DNA of 64,000 nt from Actinomadura harenae (lineage in GTDB: Bacteria > Actinomycetota > Actinomycetes > Streptosporangiales > Streptosporangiaceae): positions 36,696-100,695 of the forward strand of contig NZ_RFFG01000025.1 in NCBI RefSeq assembly GCF_003696215.1, in the 5' to 3' direction. Shown here one piece after another: positions 43,171-51,629 of the stretch. The notes below the pieces were generated by a model. It was given only the letters and a program-made list of their open reading frames with translations, was not told the origin of the DNA and ran no database searches. Positions within the stretch are counted from its first letter, which is position 1. Every line of letters starts with the position of its first letter. Position numbers and translations under genes: made by a program.

Positions 43171-43476
43171 ATGCACCCACTGCTGATCACCGCCGCGGAC
43201 CCCGGCTGGCACGACCACGAGGGGCCCGGCTGGTGGGCGATCTTCCCGATCACCTTCGGCCTGCTGTGGCTGGCCATGCTCGGGTTCGTCGCGTTCCAGC
43301 TGATCAAGCGGCGCGGACGGGGCGTCCGGGGGTTCCCGGCGTGGGCCGGACGCGCGTCGGCGCCCGCGCCCGCCCAGGGGCCCGAGGACCTGCTCGCCGA
43401 GCGCTTCGCCCGCGGCGAGGTCGACGAGGACGAGTTCCACACCCGGATGTCCGCCCTGCGCGCCGAGCGCCACTGA
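43171..43476 (+). CDS. Small SHOCT-domain membrane protein
   Basis: 101 residues from ATG 43171 (GGAGGAGG upstream). One membrane helix (GWWAIFPITFGLLWLAMLGFVAFQLI, ~20-45) follows a short His/Trp-rich outer segment. The C-terminal ~30 residues (EDLLAERFARGEVDEDEFHTRMSAL) are a SHOCT motif, a short oligomerisation module. Its partner and function are unknown. It lies 104 bases after the subtilase on the same strand and could be co-transcribed. Confidence 0.82.
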   Translation: MHPLLITAADPGWHDHEGPGWWAIFPITFGLLWLAMLGFVAFQLIKRRGRGVRGFPAWAGRASAPAPAQGPEDLLAERFARGEVDEDEFHTRMSALRAERH

Positions 43477-43522
43477 CACGGTGCGCCGAGCGCAGGGCGG
43501 GTGGCCGGGCGCGGCGGTCGGG

Positions 43523-44212
43523 TCAGTTGGCGCCGGCCTCGCGGAAGATCCGCTCGACGCCCTCGGGGTCCATCATCGCGGGGGACTGGGCGGCGGCCTC
43601 GGCGAACCGGGTGAGCAGGCGGGCGAACTCGGTCTTCTCGAGCTCGGTCCAGCCGGTCATCAGCTCGTCGAAGTAGGCGCGGCGGAACCGCTCGGCGACC
43701 TGCCGGACCCGGTGTCCGGCGTCGGTCAGCCCGAGGTTGGCGCGCCGGGCGTCCACCGGCGACGGACGGCGCGAGACGAACCCGGCGTCGATCGCGTGCC
43801 CGACCAGGCGGCTCGCGGTGGACGGGTCGATCTCGAGGCGCTCGGCGACCGCGCCGACCGTGACCTCCGTGCCGCCCTCGCACTCGGCGAGGGCGGCGAC
43901 GGTGTGCACGACCATCAGGTTGGACAGCTGGAGCGGGCGTCCGCCCGGCCCGGACGAGGTCTGCGCCCTGATCTTCTTCATCAGGTCGGGGCGGGCCCAG
44001 ACGCGGCGCAGGTGGAACAGCGCCAGCGTGATCTCGGAGAGCGACTCGTCGTCCGGCACGGACGAGGCGGTCGGCTCGGACGAGGCGGTCGCCTCGGAGG
44101 CAGGGGCCGAGGCAGGAGCCGAGGCGGGGGCCGGCCGCGGCCCGGCGGCGGGGGCCGGTCGCGGCTCGGGGGCCGGGGCGGGCTCGGGGATCGCGGGCCT
44201 CTCCGTCGTCAT
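43523..44212 (-). CDS. MarR family regulator with Pro/Ala-rich N-terminus
   Basis: 229 residues from ATG 44212 (GGGAGGACG upstream). The first ~60 residues are Ala/Pro repeats (APEPRPAPAAGPRPAPAS), and the MarR domain follows: VVHTVAALAECEGGTEVTVGAVAERLEIDPSTASRLVGHAIDAGFVSRR is the helix-turn-helix and PSPVDARRANLGLTDAGH the wing. A low-complexity extension of this length is unusual for the family. It faces the SHOCT gene end to end and is divergent from DUF3263. Its upstream region carries a GTGT-ATCGTGCA element resembling that of the other MarR/MFS pair. Confidence 0.88.
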   Translation of the reverse strand: MTTERPAIPEPAPAPEPRPAPAAGPRPAPASAPASAPASEATASSEPTASSVPDDESLSEITLALFHLRRVWARPDLMKKIRAQTSSGPGGRPLQLSNLMVVHTVAALAECEGGTEVTVGAVAERLEIDPSTASRLVGHAIDAGFVSRRPSPVDARRANLGLTDAGHRVRQVAERFRRAYFDELMTGWTELEKTEFARLLTRFAEAAAQSPAMMDPEGVERIFREAGAN

Positions 44213-44534
44213 GCTCGTCCTCCCGTCACGTGGCGGCCGCGTCGTCCGTGCTCGGGGCACGCACGGATGCACGATGCACACATTACCCCGTGTGACCTGC
44301 GGGTCCCCGCCACCCCCGGCCGGGCCGCCCCGAGCGGGGAGGGGGGCCGCCGAGGGGGCGCCGGCCGTCCGGCGGGGTGGACGGCCGTTCCGCGCGAACG
44401 ACCGGAGATTGTCCGCCGGGACGCGTAGAGTGGCCTCCGCCGAACCCGGACGACCCGGGATCAGTGACCACCAAAGGGGACGCCACGCCGGTGGCGGCGG
44501 AAGCTCCCGGCGACGCCCCCAACAGGACGGCAGC
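44213..44534. promoter_or_regulatory. Divergent gap with MarR-operator-like repeats
   Basis: 322 bases. At 44256-44285 direct repeats of ATGCAC and a TGTGTGCATCGTGCA element (minus strand) lie 44-73 bases upstream of the marR start. TAGAGT near 44428 could be a -10 box for DUF3263. There is no gene here. Confidence 0.45.
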
Positions 44535-44855
44535 ATGAACGATGGCTCACCTCTGCCCCCGATGAACGAGGGCCCGGAAGACGGCGACGCCGCCTTCCCG
44601 GCCGACCTCCTGTCCGAGCGCGACCGCCAGATCCTCGCCTTCGAGCGGCAGTGGTGGAAGTACGCCGGAGCCAAGGAGCAGGCCATCCGCGAGACCTTCG
44701 ACATGTCGGCGACGCGGTACTACCAGCTCCTGAACATCCTCATCGACCGACCCGAGGCGCTGCGCCACGATCCGATGCTGGTCAAGCGCCTCCAGCGGAT
44801 GCGCACCCAGCGTCAGCGGCAGCGTGCCGCGCGCCGCCTCGGCATCCGTCCGTAG
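44535..44855 (+). CDS. DUF3263 domain protein
   Basis: 106 residues. The DUF3263 core is obvious: LLSERDRQILAFERQWWKYAGAKEQAIRETFDMSATRYYQLLNILIDRPEALRHDPMLVKRLQRMR, an actinobacteria-specific helical domain with a helix-turn-helix-like segment (MSATRYYQLLNILID), so DNA binding is possible. The C-terminus is strongly basic (RQRQRAARRLG). otsB begins 19 bases downstream and may be co-transcribed. Its function has not been worked out as far as I know. Confidence 0.9.
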   Translation: MNDGSPLPPMNEGPEDGDAAFPADLLSERDRQILAFERQWWKYAGAKEQAIRETFDMSATRYYQLLNILIDRPEALRHDPMLVKRLQRMRTQRQRQRAARRLGIRP

Positions 44856-44874
44856 TGTGGCCGACACTGGTCAC

Positions 44875-45696
44875 GTGAACCCTTCCTCCTCCCCCATCGG
44901 CCCCGAGGGCGAGGACGCCCTCGCCGCCCTGCGCGCCGACCCCGGCGGGGCGGTCCTCGGATTCGACTTCGACGGCACGCTCGCGCCGATCGTGGCGGAC
45001 CCGGCGGCGGCGCGGGCGCATCCCCGCGCCGCCGCGGTCCTCGCCGCGCTGGCCTCGCGGGTGCGGGCCGTGGTCGTGGTCACCGGACGCCCGGCGAAGG
45101 TCGCGGTCGAGTACGGCGGCTTCGAGGGCGTCGACGGGCTGGTCGTCCTCGGGCAGTACGGCGCGGAGCGCTGGGAGTCCGGCGCGCTGACCTCGCCCGA
45201 GCCGCCGCCCGGTGTCGCCGAGGCGCGCGCCAAGCTGCCCCGTGTCCTGGCGGCGGCGGGCGCGCCGCCCGAGACGTTCGTCGAGGACAAGGGGCGGGCC
45301 CTCGCCGTCCACACCCGGCGCTGCGCGGAACCGCAGGTCGCGCTCGATCGCCTCCGGTCCCTCATGGACGCGCTGGCCGAGCGGCACGGCCTGGTCGTCG
45401 AGCCCGGACGGTTCGTCCTGGAGCTGCGTCCGCCGGGCATGGACAAGGGGGTCGCGCTGCGCGCGTTCGTCGCCGAGACCGGACGTCCGTCGATGCTGCT
45501 GTTCGCGGGTGACGACCTGGGCGATCTCGCCGCGTTCGACGCCGTGGACGAGCTCCGCGCGGACGGCGTGCCCGGTCTCAAGCTGTGCAGTGGATCCGCC
45601 GAGGTCACCGAGCTGGCGGCCCGCGCCGACCTGGTCGTGGACGGCCCGGACGGCGTCGTCGCGTTCCTCGAGTCGCTGCTGCCCGCGTCGTCCTGA
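44875..45696 (+). CDS. otsB: Trehalose-6-phosphate phosphatase
   Basis: 273 residues from GTG 44875; an in-frame GTG six codons upstream is an alternative. HAD-superfamily phosphatase: motif I is VLGFDFDGTLAPIV (nucleophile Asp, ~33-40), motif II VVVTGRP (~75), Lys in GMDKGVAL (~185) and motif IV LLFAGDDLGDLAAFD (~205). The VEDKGRALAVHTRR strand is typical of the OtsB cap. It dephosphorylates trehalose 6-phosphate. The matching synthase otsA lies 8 kb away on the other strand, so the two are not one operon. Confidence 0.92.
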   Translation: MNPSSSPIGPEGEDALAALRADPGGAVLGFDFDGTLAPIVADPAAARAHPRAAAVLAALASRVRAVVVVTGRPAKVAVEYGGFEGVDGLVVLGQYGAERWESGALTSPEPPPGVAEARAKLPRVLAAAGAPPETFVEDKGRALAVHTRRCAEPQVALDRLRSLMDALAERHGLVVEPGRFVLELRPPGMDKGVALRAFVAETGRPSMLLFAGDDLGDLAAFDAVDELRADGVPGLKLCSGSAEVTELAARADLVVDGPDGVVAFLESLLPASS

Positions 45697-45879
45697 CCAC
45701 CCTCGGCCGACGGTGGGGACGGCCGGAGGCGCGCGCTTTCGGCGGGCCCGGACGTCCCTTACCGACGATGAGCGTGGGGCAGGTGCGATTCAGGCGAACA
45801 ATTACGCAAAGATAGGGTAATTTCGCTGCGCCCTGCGGACGTGGGGCCTGGGCCGGACGAGACAGGTGGGAGCTCCGAC

Positions 45880-46998
45880 GTGGACACTGGACCTGGAATC
45901 CCGCGACGGCCGGCAGGGCCGCGCGAGACGTCCCGTGACCCCCTGGACTCACCGACCTCCGGCATCCCCGTCCAGCCTCCGGCACCTCCGCAGGCCCGGC
46001 CCTCCGGCTATCCGGCCGAGCCGTACGGGTCGGGCGGGTACCCGACCGTCCAGTCGCCGGGTGGTTCGGGCGGGCATCCCCCCCTGCGGGACGTCCCGTT
46101 GCATCGCGGATACGAGCAGCAGCCGCCCGCCCAGCAGTTCCAGTCGCAGCCACCCCAGGCGGCCCAGCCGCCGCAGCCTCCGCAGGCGGCTCAGCCGTCC
46201 GGCGCGCCCTACACGGCTCAGGGGCCGGACGAACTGGGCGTGCGCGAGACCAGCGGCGTCGAGGTGCGGATCGGGTCGTCGCGGAGCGAGCGGAACCGGA
46301 TCCGGCGCGAGCAGCGCGGACGGTCCGGACGCCGCAAGGGCCTGCTCGCGGGCGCCGTGGTGCTCGTGGTCGCCGCGGCCGCCGCGGGCGCGTTCGTCCT
46401 GATCCCCGGCTCGGACGGCGAGAACGGCGAGAACGGCGACGGCGCGACGGTGTCCGGCGGCGGGGACACGTCCGCGCCCGCGCGGTCCGGGCCGATGCCG
46501 AAGACCGGCGCCCCGGTGACCGTCGGCACGGCGGACGGCTACAAGTACCGGATCGCCGCCGTGGACGCCGGGACGGGCGACGGCGCGTCCACGCAGCAGA
46601 CCACGGCGCCGTCCGGGTACGGGTTCGGGTACGTCGAGTACGTGCTGTCCAACCCGACGAACGCGAAGGTGCTGCTCGACTATCCCGGCGACGTGTTCGT
46701 GACGCGGTCCCGCGTGGAGAGCTCGGGACGCGGACGCTGCATGCCGCAGGTCGGGGCGCCCGAGGCGATGTGCACCCCGCCGACGCACAGTGACGTCGTC
46801 CGGTCGCTGCGCGGCGGCCAGCTCATCAAGGGCGACGGCGAGGACAAGTACATGCCGCCGGGCTCGGCCTACCTCGTGCGCGCGACGGTGGACGTCCCGA
46901 TCGCTAAGGAACTGAAGGCGGGCGACCTGCGCCTGTTCATCTGGAAGCGGCTCTACATGGCGAACGCGAGCGCCAAGGAGGCCCCGCTCCCGCGCTGA
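45880..46998 (+). CDS. Single-pass membrane protein with extracellular beta domain
   Basis: 372 residues from GTG 45880 (GGTGGGAG upstream; a GTG at 45841 in frame is possible). A ~125-residue Pro/Gln-rich cytoplasmic part ends in a very basic stretch (SERNRIRREQRGRSGRRKG), then one helix (LLAGAVVLVVAAAAAGAFVLI, ~162-182). The outer domain (~210-372) is beta-rich, with two cysteines (GRCMPQVGAPEAMC) likely disulfide-bonded and strands like GFGYVEYVLSNPTNAKVLLDYPGDVFV. It resembles DUF4352-type immunoglobulin-like domains only loosely. An AT-rich stretch near 45797-45825 probably holds the promoter. The function is unknown. Confidence 0.65.
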   Translation: MDTGPGIPRRPAGPRETSRDPLDSPTSGIPVQPPAPPQARPSGYPAEPYGSGGYPTVQSPGGSGGHPPLRDVPLHRGYEQQPPAQQFQSQPPQAAQPPQPPQAAQPSGAPYTAQGPDELGVRETSGVEVRIGSSRSERNRIRREQRGRSGRRKGLLAGAVVLVVAAAAAGAFVLIPGSDGENGENGDGATVSGGGDTSAPARSGPMPKTGAPVTVGTADGYKYRIAAVDAGTGDGASTQQTTAPSGYGFGYVEYVLSNPTNAKVLLDYPGDVFVTRSRVESSGRGRCMPQVGAPEAMCTPPTHSDVVRSLRGGQLIKGDGEDKYMPPGSAYLVRATVDVPIAKELKAGDLRLFIWKRLYMANASAKEAPLPR

Positions 46999-47022
46999 CG
47001 TCCGGCTCACCGGAACGAACGG

Positions 47023-47056
47023 GAGGGCCGCCGCGATCGAGATCGCGGCGGCCCTC
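47023..47056 (+). terminator. Hairpin terminator
   Basis: Perfect 15-base stem GAGGGCCGCCGCGAT / ATCGCGGCGGCCCTC with a CGAG loop, 25 bases after the membrane-protein stop. There is no T-tract. Confidence 0.85.
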
Positions 47057-47186
47057 TCGGACTCCTTCACCGGCACGGCGTGACGGGTCGGCTCGCGGCC
47101 TCCGGCACGGCGCGGCGGATCGGTCCGGCTTCCGGATCAGCCCAGGCCCTGGGTCGGCCCCGCCTCCGGATCAGCCCGCCTCCGGA

Positions 47187-47819
47187 TCAGGCCTCGGCCT
47201 CCGGGTCATCGGCGAGGATGCCGTAGAGGCGGCGGCGGGCGTCGTTCACGACGTCCAGCGCGCGGGACTGCTGGGACGCGCTGCCCACGGCCATGACCTG
47301 GTGCAGGGCCCCCATCAGCTGCCGGACGGCCTCCCGCGAGTGCAGGACGCTCTCCCCGGCGGCCTCGGTGACCTCGTCCCAGGGGGCGGCGGTCTGTGCG
47401 GACGCCTCCGCGCGGCCCGTGTCGGTGAGGGAGAACAGCCGCTTGCCGCCCTGTTCCTGGCTGCTGACCAGGCCCTCGTCCTCGAGCATCTGGAGGGTCG
47501 GGTAGACCGAGCCGGGGCTCGGCCGCCAGACGCCGCCGGTGCGCTCGTCGAGCTGCTGGATCATCTCGTAGCCGTGCATCGGGCGCTCGGCCAGCAGGGC
47601 GATCATCGCCGCCCGGACGTTGCCGCGCCGGGTGCGGCGCCCGCCGCCCCGTCCGCGTCCGCGGTGGCCGCCCGGGCCGAAGCCCGGACCGCCGGGACCG
47701 AAGCCGGGCCCGCCCCATCCGAACGGGTCGTCGCGGCGCATCCGCGCCTCGGGACCGCCGTGGACGTGCGGCCCGTGTCCGTGCCGGCCGTGCTCGTGGT
47801 TCCTGATGTGCTCGCGCAT
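47187..47819 (-). CDS. PadR family regulator with His/Gly-rich N-terminus
   Basis: 210 residues from ATG 47819, nine bases after AGGAG; two ATG codons at 47825 and 47828 are too close to it. The PadR winged helix is at ~60-130: RAAMIALLAERPMHGYEMIQQLDERTGGVWRPSPGSVYPTLQMLEDEGLV, then a helical dimerisation region. The first ~55 residues are His- and Gly-rich (HEHGRHGHGPHVHGG, then GPGFGPGG repeats), which PadR proteins do not need for DNA binding and which may bind metal. It is divergent from a flavin monooxygenase with a CGATATATCG palindrome between. Confidence 0.9.
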   Translation of the reverse strand: MREHIRNHEHGRHGHGPHVHGGPEARMRRDDPFGWGGPGFGPGGPGFGPGGHRGRGRGGGRRTRRGNVRAAMIALLAERPMHGYEMIQQLDERTGGVWRPSPGSVYPTLQMLEDEGLVSSQEQGGKRLFSLTDTGRAEASAQTAAPWDEVTEAAGESVLHSREAVRQLMGALHQVMAVGSASQQSRALDVVNDARRRLYGILADDPEAEA

Positions 47820-47859
47820 CGTCATCATCTCCTGTCGTCGTTCGATCGCGATGCATTAA

Positions 47860-47869
47860 CGATATATCG
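47860..47869. promoter_or_regulatory. PadR-type palindrome
   Basis: CGATATATCG, a perfect 10-base palindrome in an AT-rich patch 41 bases upstream of the padR start and about 80 bases before the divergent monooxygenase. Related GAATATCGAA at 47924 may be a second half. ATAT-centred palindromes of this kind are usual PadR operators. Confidence 0.6.
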
Positions 47870-47948
47870 GAAACTGCTCGACGACAACCCCGCCTCCCTT
47901 GACAGAAACTCATCAGGCGTTGAATATCGAAGGAGGGGGTGGTGTCCA

Positions 47949-49241
47949 ATGGGACGCACCAGGCAAGACGCCGACAGGCCCGCCGGGGCCGGCGCCACGG
48001 CACTCACCACGGCACTCACCATGGACCGCACCCGGGAGGGGACCACGGTCTGCGTGGCGGGCGGAGGGCCCGCCGGAGCCGTCCTCGGCCTCCTGCTCGC
48101 CCGCTCCGGGGTCGACGTCACCGTCCTGGAGAAGCACGGGGACTTCCTGCGCGACTTCCGGGGCGACACGATCCACCCGTCCACGCTCGACGTGCTGGAC
48201 GAGATCGGCCTCGGCGAACGCTTCGAGAAGCTCGAGCACCGCAAGGTCACCGGGATGGACGTGGTCACCGACGACGGCGAGTTCACCGTCGCCGACCTGC
48301 GCATGCTGCACGAGCGGCACCCGTACATCGCGATGGTCCCGCAGTGGGACTTCCTCACGATGATCACCGAGGCGGCGGCGGAGCTGCCCGGCTTCCGGCT
48401 GCTGATGAACGCCGAGGTCACCGGCCTGCTCACCGAGGACGGCCGGGTCACCGGCATCCGCTACCGGGACGCCGCCGGAGCCGAGCGCGAGCTCGGCGCC
48501 GAGCTCACCGTCGCGGCCGACGGACGGCACTCCACGCTGCGCCGCGCCGCCGGCCTCCCCGTCCGGAACCTGGGCGCGCCGATGGACGTGGCGTGGTTCC
48601 GGCTGCCGCGCGATCCGGAGGACCACGAGAACGCGTTCCTGCGTCCGGGCGCGGGACGCCTGATGGCCGTGATCAACCGCGAGGAGTACTGGCAGATCGC
48701 CTACCTCGTCCCGAAGGGCGGCTGGTCGCGGGTCCGCGACCGGGGCGTCGACGCGCTGCGCGCCGACGTCGCCGAGCTGCTGCCGTTCACGGCCGACCGG
48801 GTCGGGAGGCTCGAACTGGACGAGATCAGCGTCCTGGACGTCCGGGTGGACCGGCTGCGCCGCTGGTATCGGCCCGGTCTGCTCTGCATCGGGGACGCCG
48901 CGCACGCGATGTCGCCGATCGGCGGCGTCGGCATCAACCTGGCCGTCCAGGACGCCGTCGCGACCGCGAACCGGATCGTCCCGGCGCTGCGCGGGTCCGG
49001 CACGGTCGGCGTCGCCGACCTCGCCGCGGTGCAGCGCCGCCGGGTGCCGCCGACACTGGCCGTCCAGGCGTTCCAGCTGGCGGTTCAGCGGCTCGTCGTG
49101 GAGCGCGTGCTCAGCGGCCGGCAGCCCGCGCTGGGCGCCGTGAAGCACGTGAGGAAGCTCCCGGCCGTCAAACGGCTCCTCGCGCGCGGCATCGGATTCG
49201 GGCCGCTTCCGGAGCACGTCCACACGCCCGCCGTGTTCTGA
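47949..49241 (+). CDS. FAD-dependent aromatic monooxygenase
   Basis: 430 residues from ATG 47949 (GGAGGGGG upstream). It belongs to the PHBH/UbiH-type flavoprotein hydroxylases: dinucleotide motif VCVAGGGPAGAVLGLLLARSG (~33-53) with the acidic end TVLEKH, the LTVAADGRHSTLRRAAG motif (DG motif, ~180) and the second FAD motif CIGDAAHAMSPIGGVGINLAVQDAV (~315). It begins with a ~28-residue low-complexity extension before the fold. It is probably repressed by the divergent PadR regulator. The substrate is not predictable, but a phenolic or polyketide-like toxin is typical. Confidence 0.9.
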   Translation: MGRTRQDADRPAGAGATALTTALTMDRTREGTTVCVAGGGPAGAVLGLLLARSGVDVTVLEKHGDFLRDFRGDTIHPSTLDVLDEIGLGERFEKLEHRKVTGMDVVTDDGEFTVADLRMLHERHPYIAMVPQWDFLTMITEAAAELPGFRLLMNAEVTGLLTEDGRVTGIRYRDAAGAERELGAELTVAADGRHSTLRRAAGLPVRNLGAPMDVAWFRLPRDPEDHENAFLRPGAGRLMAVINREEYWQIAYLVPKGGWSRVRDRGVDALRADVAELLPFTADRVGRLELDEISVLDVRVDRLRRWYRPGLLCIGDAAHAMSPIGGVGINLAVQDAVATANRIVPALRGSGTVGVADLAAVQRRRVPPTLAVQAFQLAVQRLVVERVLSGRQPALGAVKHVRKLPAVKRLLARGIGFGPLPEHVHTPAVF

Positions 49242-49260
49242 GTTCGCCAGGCGGACGACG

Positions 49261-49292
49261 CAGGGCCCCGCGAAATACTTCGCGGGGCCCTG
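49261..49292. terminator. Convergent terminator
   Basis: Perfect 14-base stem CAGGGCCCCGCGAA / TTCGCGGGGCCCTG, loop ATAC, between the monooxygenase (+) and the kinase (-) stops. It can serve both strands. Confidence 0.88.
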
Positions 49293-49308
49293 TGCGGTCG
49301 TCGGCCGG

Positions 49309-51573
49309 TCAGGGAGCCTGGAGCTTCAGGTTGTCCAGGATCGCCTTCACGATGTCGGCGTTGTCGGTCTGCCGGATCCGCACCCAGGCACCGAACTTCT
49401 GGTCGGCCGAGTGCAGCGCGACCTCGGTGACCTGCGGCGTGCCGGTCTTGCACCCGGTGAACCGCAGGATCGTCCCGGAGAGCCTCTTGTCCGGCGAGGT
49501 GTACTCCTCCGGCGCGCCCTTCGTGCAGGACGCGTGCGTCGAGACGCCGAGCGGCAGCGGCTGCGTCTTCGGCATGGCGGTCGTCAGCCCGACGAACACG
49601 CCCGGCGCCGTCCCCACGCCGCGGAACTTCGCGACGTCCGGGGTCGCGCGCAGGACGGGCCGGGGGGTCGCGTCGCCCGCGAAACCGAGGGCGCTCGGCA
49701 GCCAGGTCCGGTCCGGGCCGGCCTTCGGCCACGCCTTGGGCACGGACGCGCCGATCTTGCCCGAGTCGTCCGCGACCTGGGTGAAGTCGGCCGGGACGGA
49801 CGCCTTCCCGCCGCCGCCCCCGCCGCCGCCCTTCTTGTCGTCCTTGGAGAAGATCGAGCCGAGCGCGAGCCCGGCGACCAGCGCGACGGCCAGCACGGCG
49901 GCCGTGATCAGCAGCGGGGTCAGGTAGCCGCGCCGGCCCCCGCCGCCCCCGCCGCCGTTGCCGCCGCCTCCGCCGCCACCGGGCCCGGACGGTCCGCCGG
50001 GACCGCCGCCCGATCCGCCCGCGTCCTTCTTCCGGCGCCCGAACCCCGAACCCTTACCGGACGCGGGAGGCGGCCCGGGAGGACCGGGGACACCGGGAGG
50101 CGGTTGCTGCTGAGGCTGATAGGACGGCGGCGGATACCCGTGCGGAGGCGGACTCTGCGCAGGCCCAGGCCCGGGTCCCGGCCCGTAGGGATGTCCGCCG
50201 GGCCCGGGACTCTGCCCAGGATCGGGCGCGTACGGCTGCCCGCCCGCCTGGAACACCGCAGTCTTGCCGTCGTTGCCCACGGCCGGAGGCGCCTGGTCGG
50301 CGAACCGCCCGCCCGGCTGGTCGAGGATGGTCGCCTCGCCGCTGTCGCGCGGCATCACCGGGTAGCCCGGCCCGGCGGCCGACCCCCGAGATCCCGCGTG
50401 CGGACCCGGCTGCCCCGCGTGCGGACCCGGCTGCCCCGCGGGCGGGCCGGGCCGTCCTGGGGGCGGGCCGGGCGGCAACTGCATCTCGGTCGTGCGGGCG
50501 TCGTCGGGCCCGCCGTCCGGCGGAAGGGTCTCCGAACCGGGCGGACGGTCCCCGTAGGGATGCCGAGGGGAATGGTCACGCACGATCGCCTCCGGTGCCT
50601 CGTCCTGGACACCGGGGTATGACGCGGCCTGCGGGGTGTCGGGTTCGCCCGAATTGACCGGCGGCTGCGGGGTCGGCACGTCCATGATCGTGTCCGGCGC
50701 CCCCGGGGGAGCCGCGGCGGCCGCCTCGACGATCGTGCTGGGAGGCTCCGCACCGGCGGCCGCGGACGTCCCGGCGGGGATGCCCGCGCGCAGCTCGGCC
50801 AGCGCCTCGGCGAACGCCTCGGCCGTCGGCCAGCGCTTCTCCCGCTCGACCTCCAGGGCCCGCAGGATCACCTCGTCCGTCCCGGCCGGCAGGTCGTCGC
50901 GCAGCTCGCTCGGCGGGATCCGGATCGGCGGCTGGCCGGGCGCCCGCCCCGTCAGCATGTGGAAGGTCAGCGCGCCGAGCCCGTACACGTCCGCCCGCAC
51001 GTCCAGGCCGCCGCCGAAGCGGGCCTGCTCGGGCGACATGTAGCCGGGCGTCCCGACCGGGAGGGTGAACGCGCCGGACGCGTGCGCCAGCGCCTTCGCC
51101 AGCCCGAGGTCGGCGATGAGGACCTTCTCGCCGCCGTCCGGCGTGGACTGGAACAGCACGTTCGACGGCTTGAGGTCGCGGTGGATCACCCCGAGCGTGT
51201 TGATGACCTCCACGCCGTAGGCGGTGTCCTCGGCGAGCGCGAGCGCCTCGCCGACCGGGAGCGGACGCCGCTTCATGCGGTCCGCGAGCGTCCCCCGGTC
51301 GGCGTAGGACATGACGAAGTAGGGACGGCCGTCCGGGAGCTCCCCGATGTCGTGCACGCGCACCAGCCGCTCGGAGTCGGCGCGGCGGAGGATCCGCGCT
51401 TCCTCCAGGAACCGGTTGCGCACATCGAGGTCGTCCAGCAGGCTGCCGTTGAGGACTTTGATCGCGACCATCGAGTCGAGCGCTTCGTCGTGCCCGAGCC
51501 ACACCGAGGCGAACGCCCCGGACCCGAGAGCGCGATCGATTCGGTAACGGCCGACAGTAGAGGGGAAGGACAC
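49309..51573 (-). CDS. Transmembrane Ser/Thr protein kinase
   Basis: 754 residues from GTG 51573. The kinase domain (~8-265) has all elements: LGSGAFASVWLG, AIKVL Lys, VIHRDLKPSNVLF catalytic loop, IADLGLAKAL (DLG in place of DFG) and GTPGYMSPEQ. A long disordered linker (Pro/Gly/Gln-rich with APDTIMDV, PHAGQPG repeats, then poly-Gly) leads to one membrane helix (LTPLLITAAVLAVALVAGLALG, ~585-606) and an outer domain of ~140 residues with two cysteines (HASCTKG, FTGCKTG) that likely senses a signal. It is not PASTA. It is divergent from an ECF sigma factor only 56 bases away. Confidence 0.93.
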   Translation of the reverse strand: MSFPSTVGRYRIDRALGSGAFASVWLGHDEALDSMVAIKVLNGSLLDDLDVRNRFLEEARILRRADSERLVRVHDIGELPDGRPYFVMSYADRGTLADRMKRRPLPVGEALALAEDTAYGVEVINTLGVIHRDLKPSNVLFQSTPDGGEKVLIADLGLAKALAHASGAFTLPVGTPGYMSPEQARFGGGLDVRADVYGLGALTFHMLTGRAPGQPPIRIPPSELRDDLPAGTDEVILRALEVEREKRWPTAEAFAEALAELRAGIPAGTSAAAGAEPPSTIVEAAAAAPPGAPDTIMDVPTPQPPVNSGEPDTPQAASYPGVQDEAPEAIVRDHSPRHPYGDRPPGSETLPPDGGPDDARTTEMQLPPGPPPGRPGPPAGQPGPHAGQPGPHAGSRGSAAGPGYPVMPRDSGEATILDQPGGRFADQAPPAVGNDGKTAVFQAGGQPYAPDPGQSPGPGGHPYGPGPGPGPAQSPPPHGYPPPSYQPQQQPPPGVPGPPGPPPASGKGSGFGRRKKDAGGSGGGPGGPSGPGGGGGGGNGGGGGGGRRGYLTPLLITAAVLAVALVAGLALGSIFSKDDKKGGGGGGGGKASVPADFTQVADDSGKIGASVPKAWPKAGPDRTWLPSALGFAGDATPRPVLRATPDVAKFRGVGTAPGVFVGLTTAMPKTQPLPLGVSTHASCTKGAPEEYTSPDKRLSGTILRFTGCKTGTPQVTEVALHSADQKFGAWVRIRQTDNADIVKAILDNLKLQAP

Positions 51574-51629
51574 TCCCGTATCATGCCCAACAAACGGGGT
51601 GTGTGTGCGAGCGAGGTCGAGGCACGGCG

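Noticed and set aside
47130..47190. Short CCTCCGGATCAGCC repeats as a regulatory array
   Set aside because: Three loose copies in a GC-rich convergent gap behind two terminators; simple sequence drift is sufficient.
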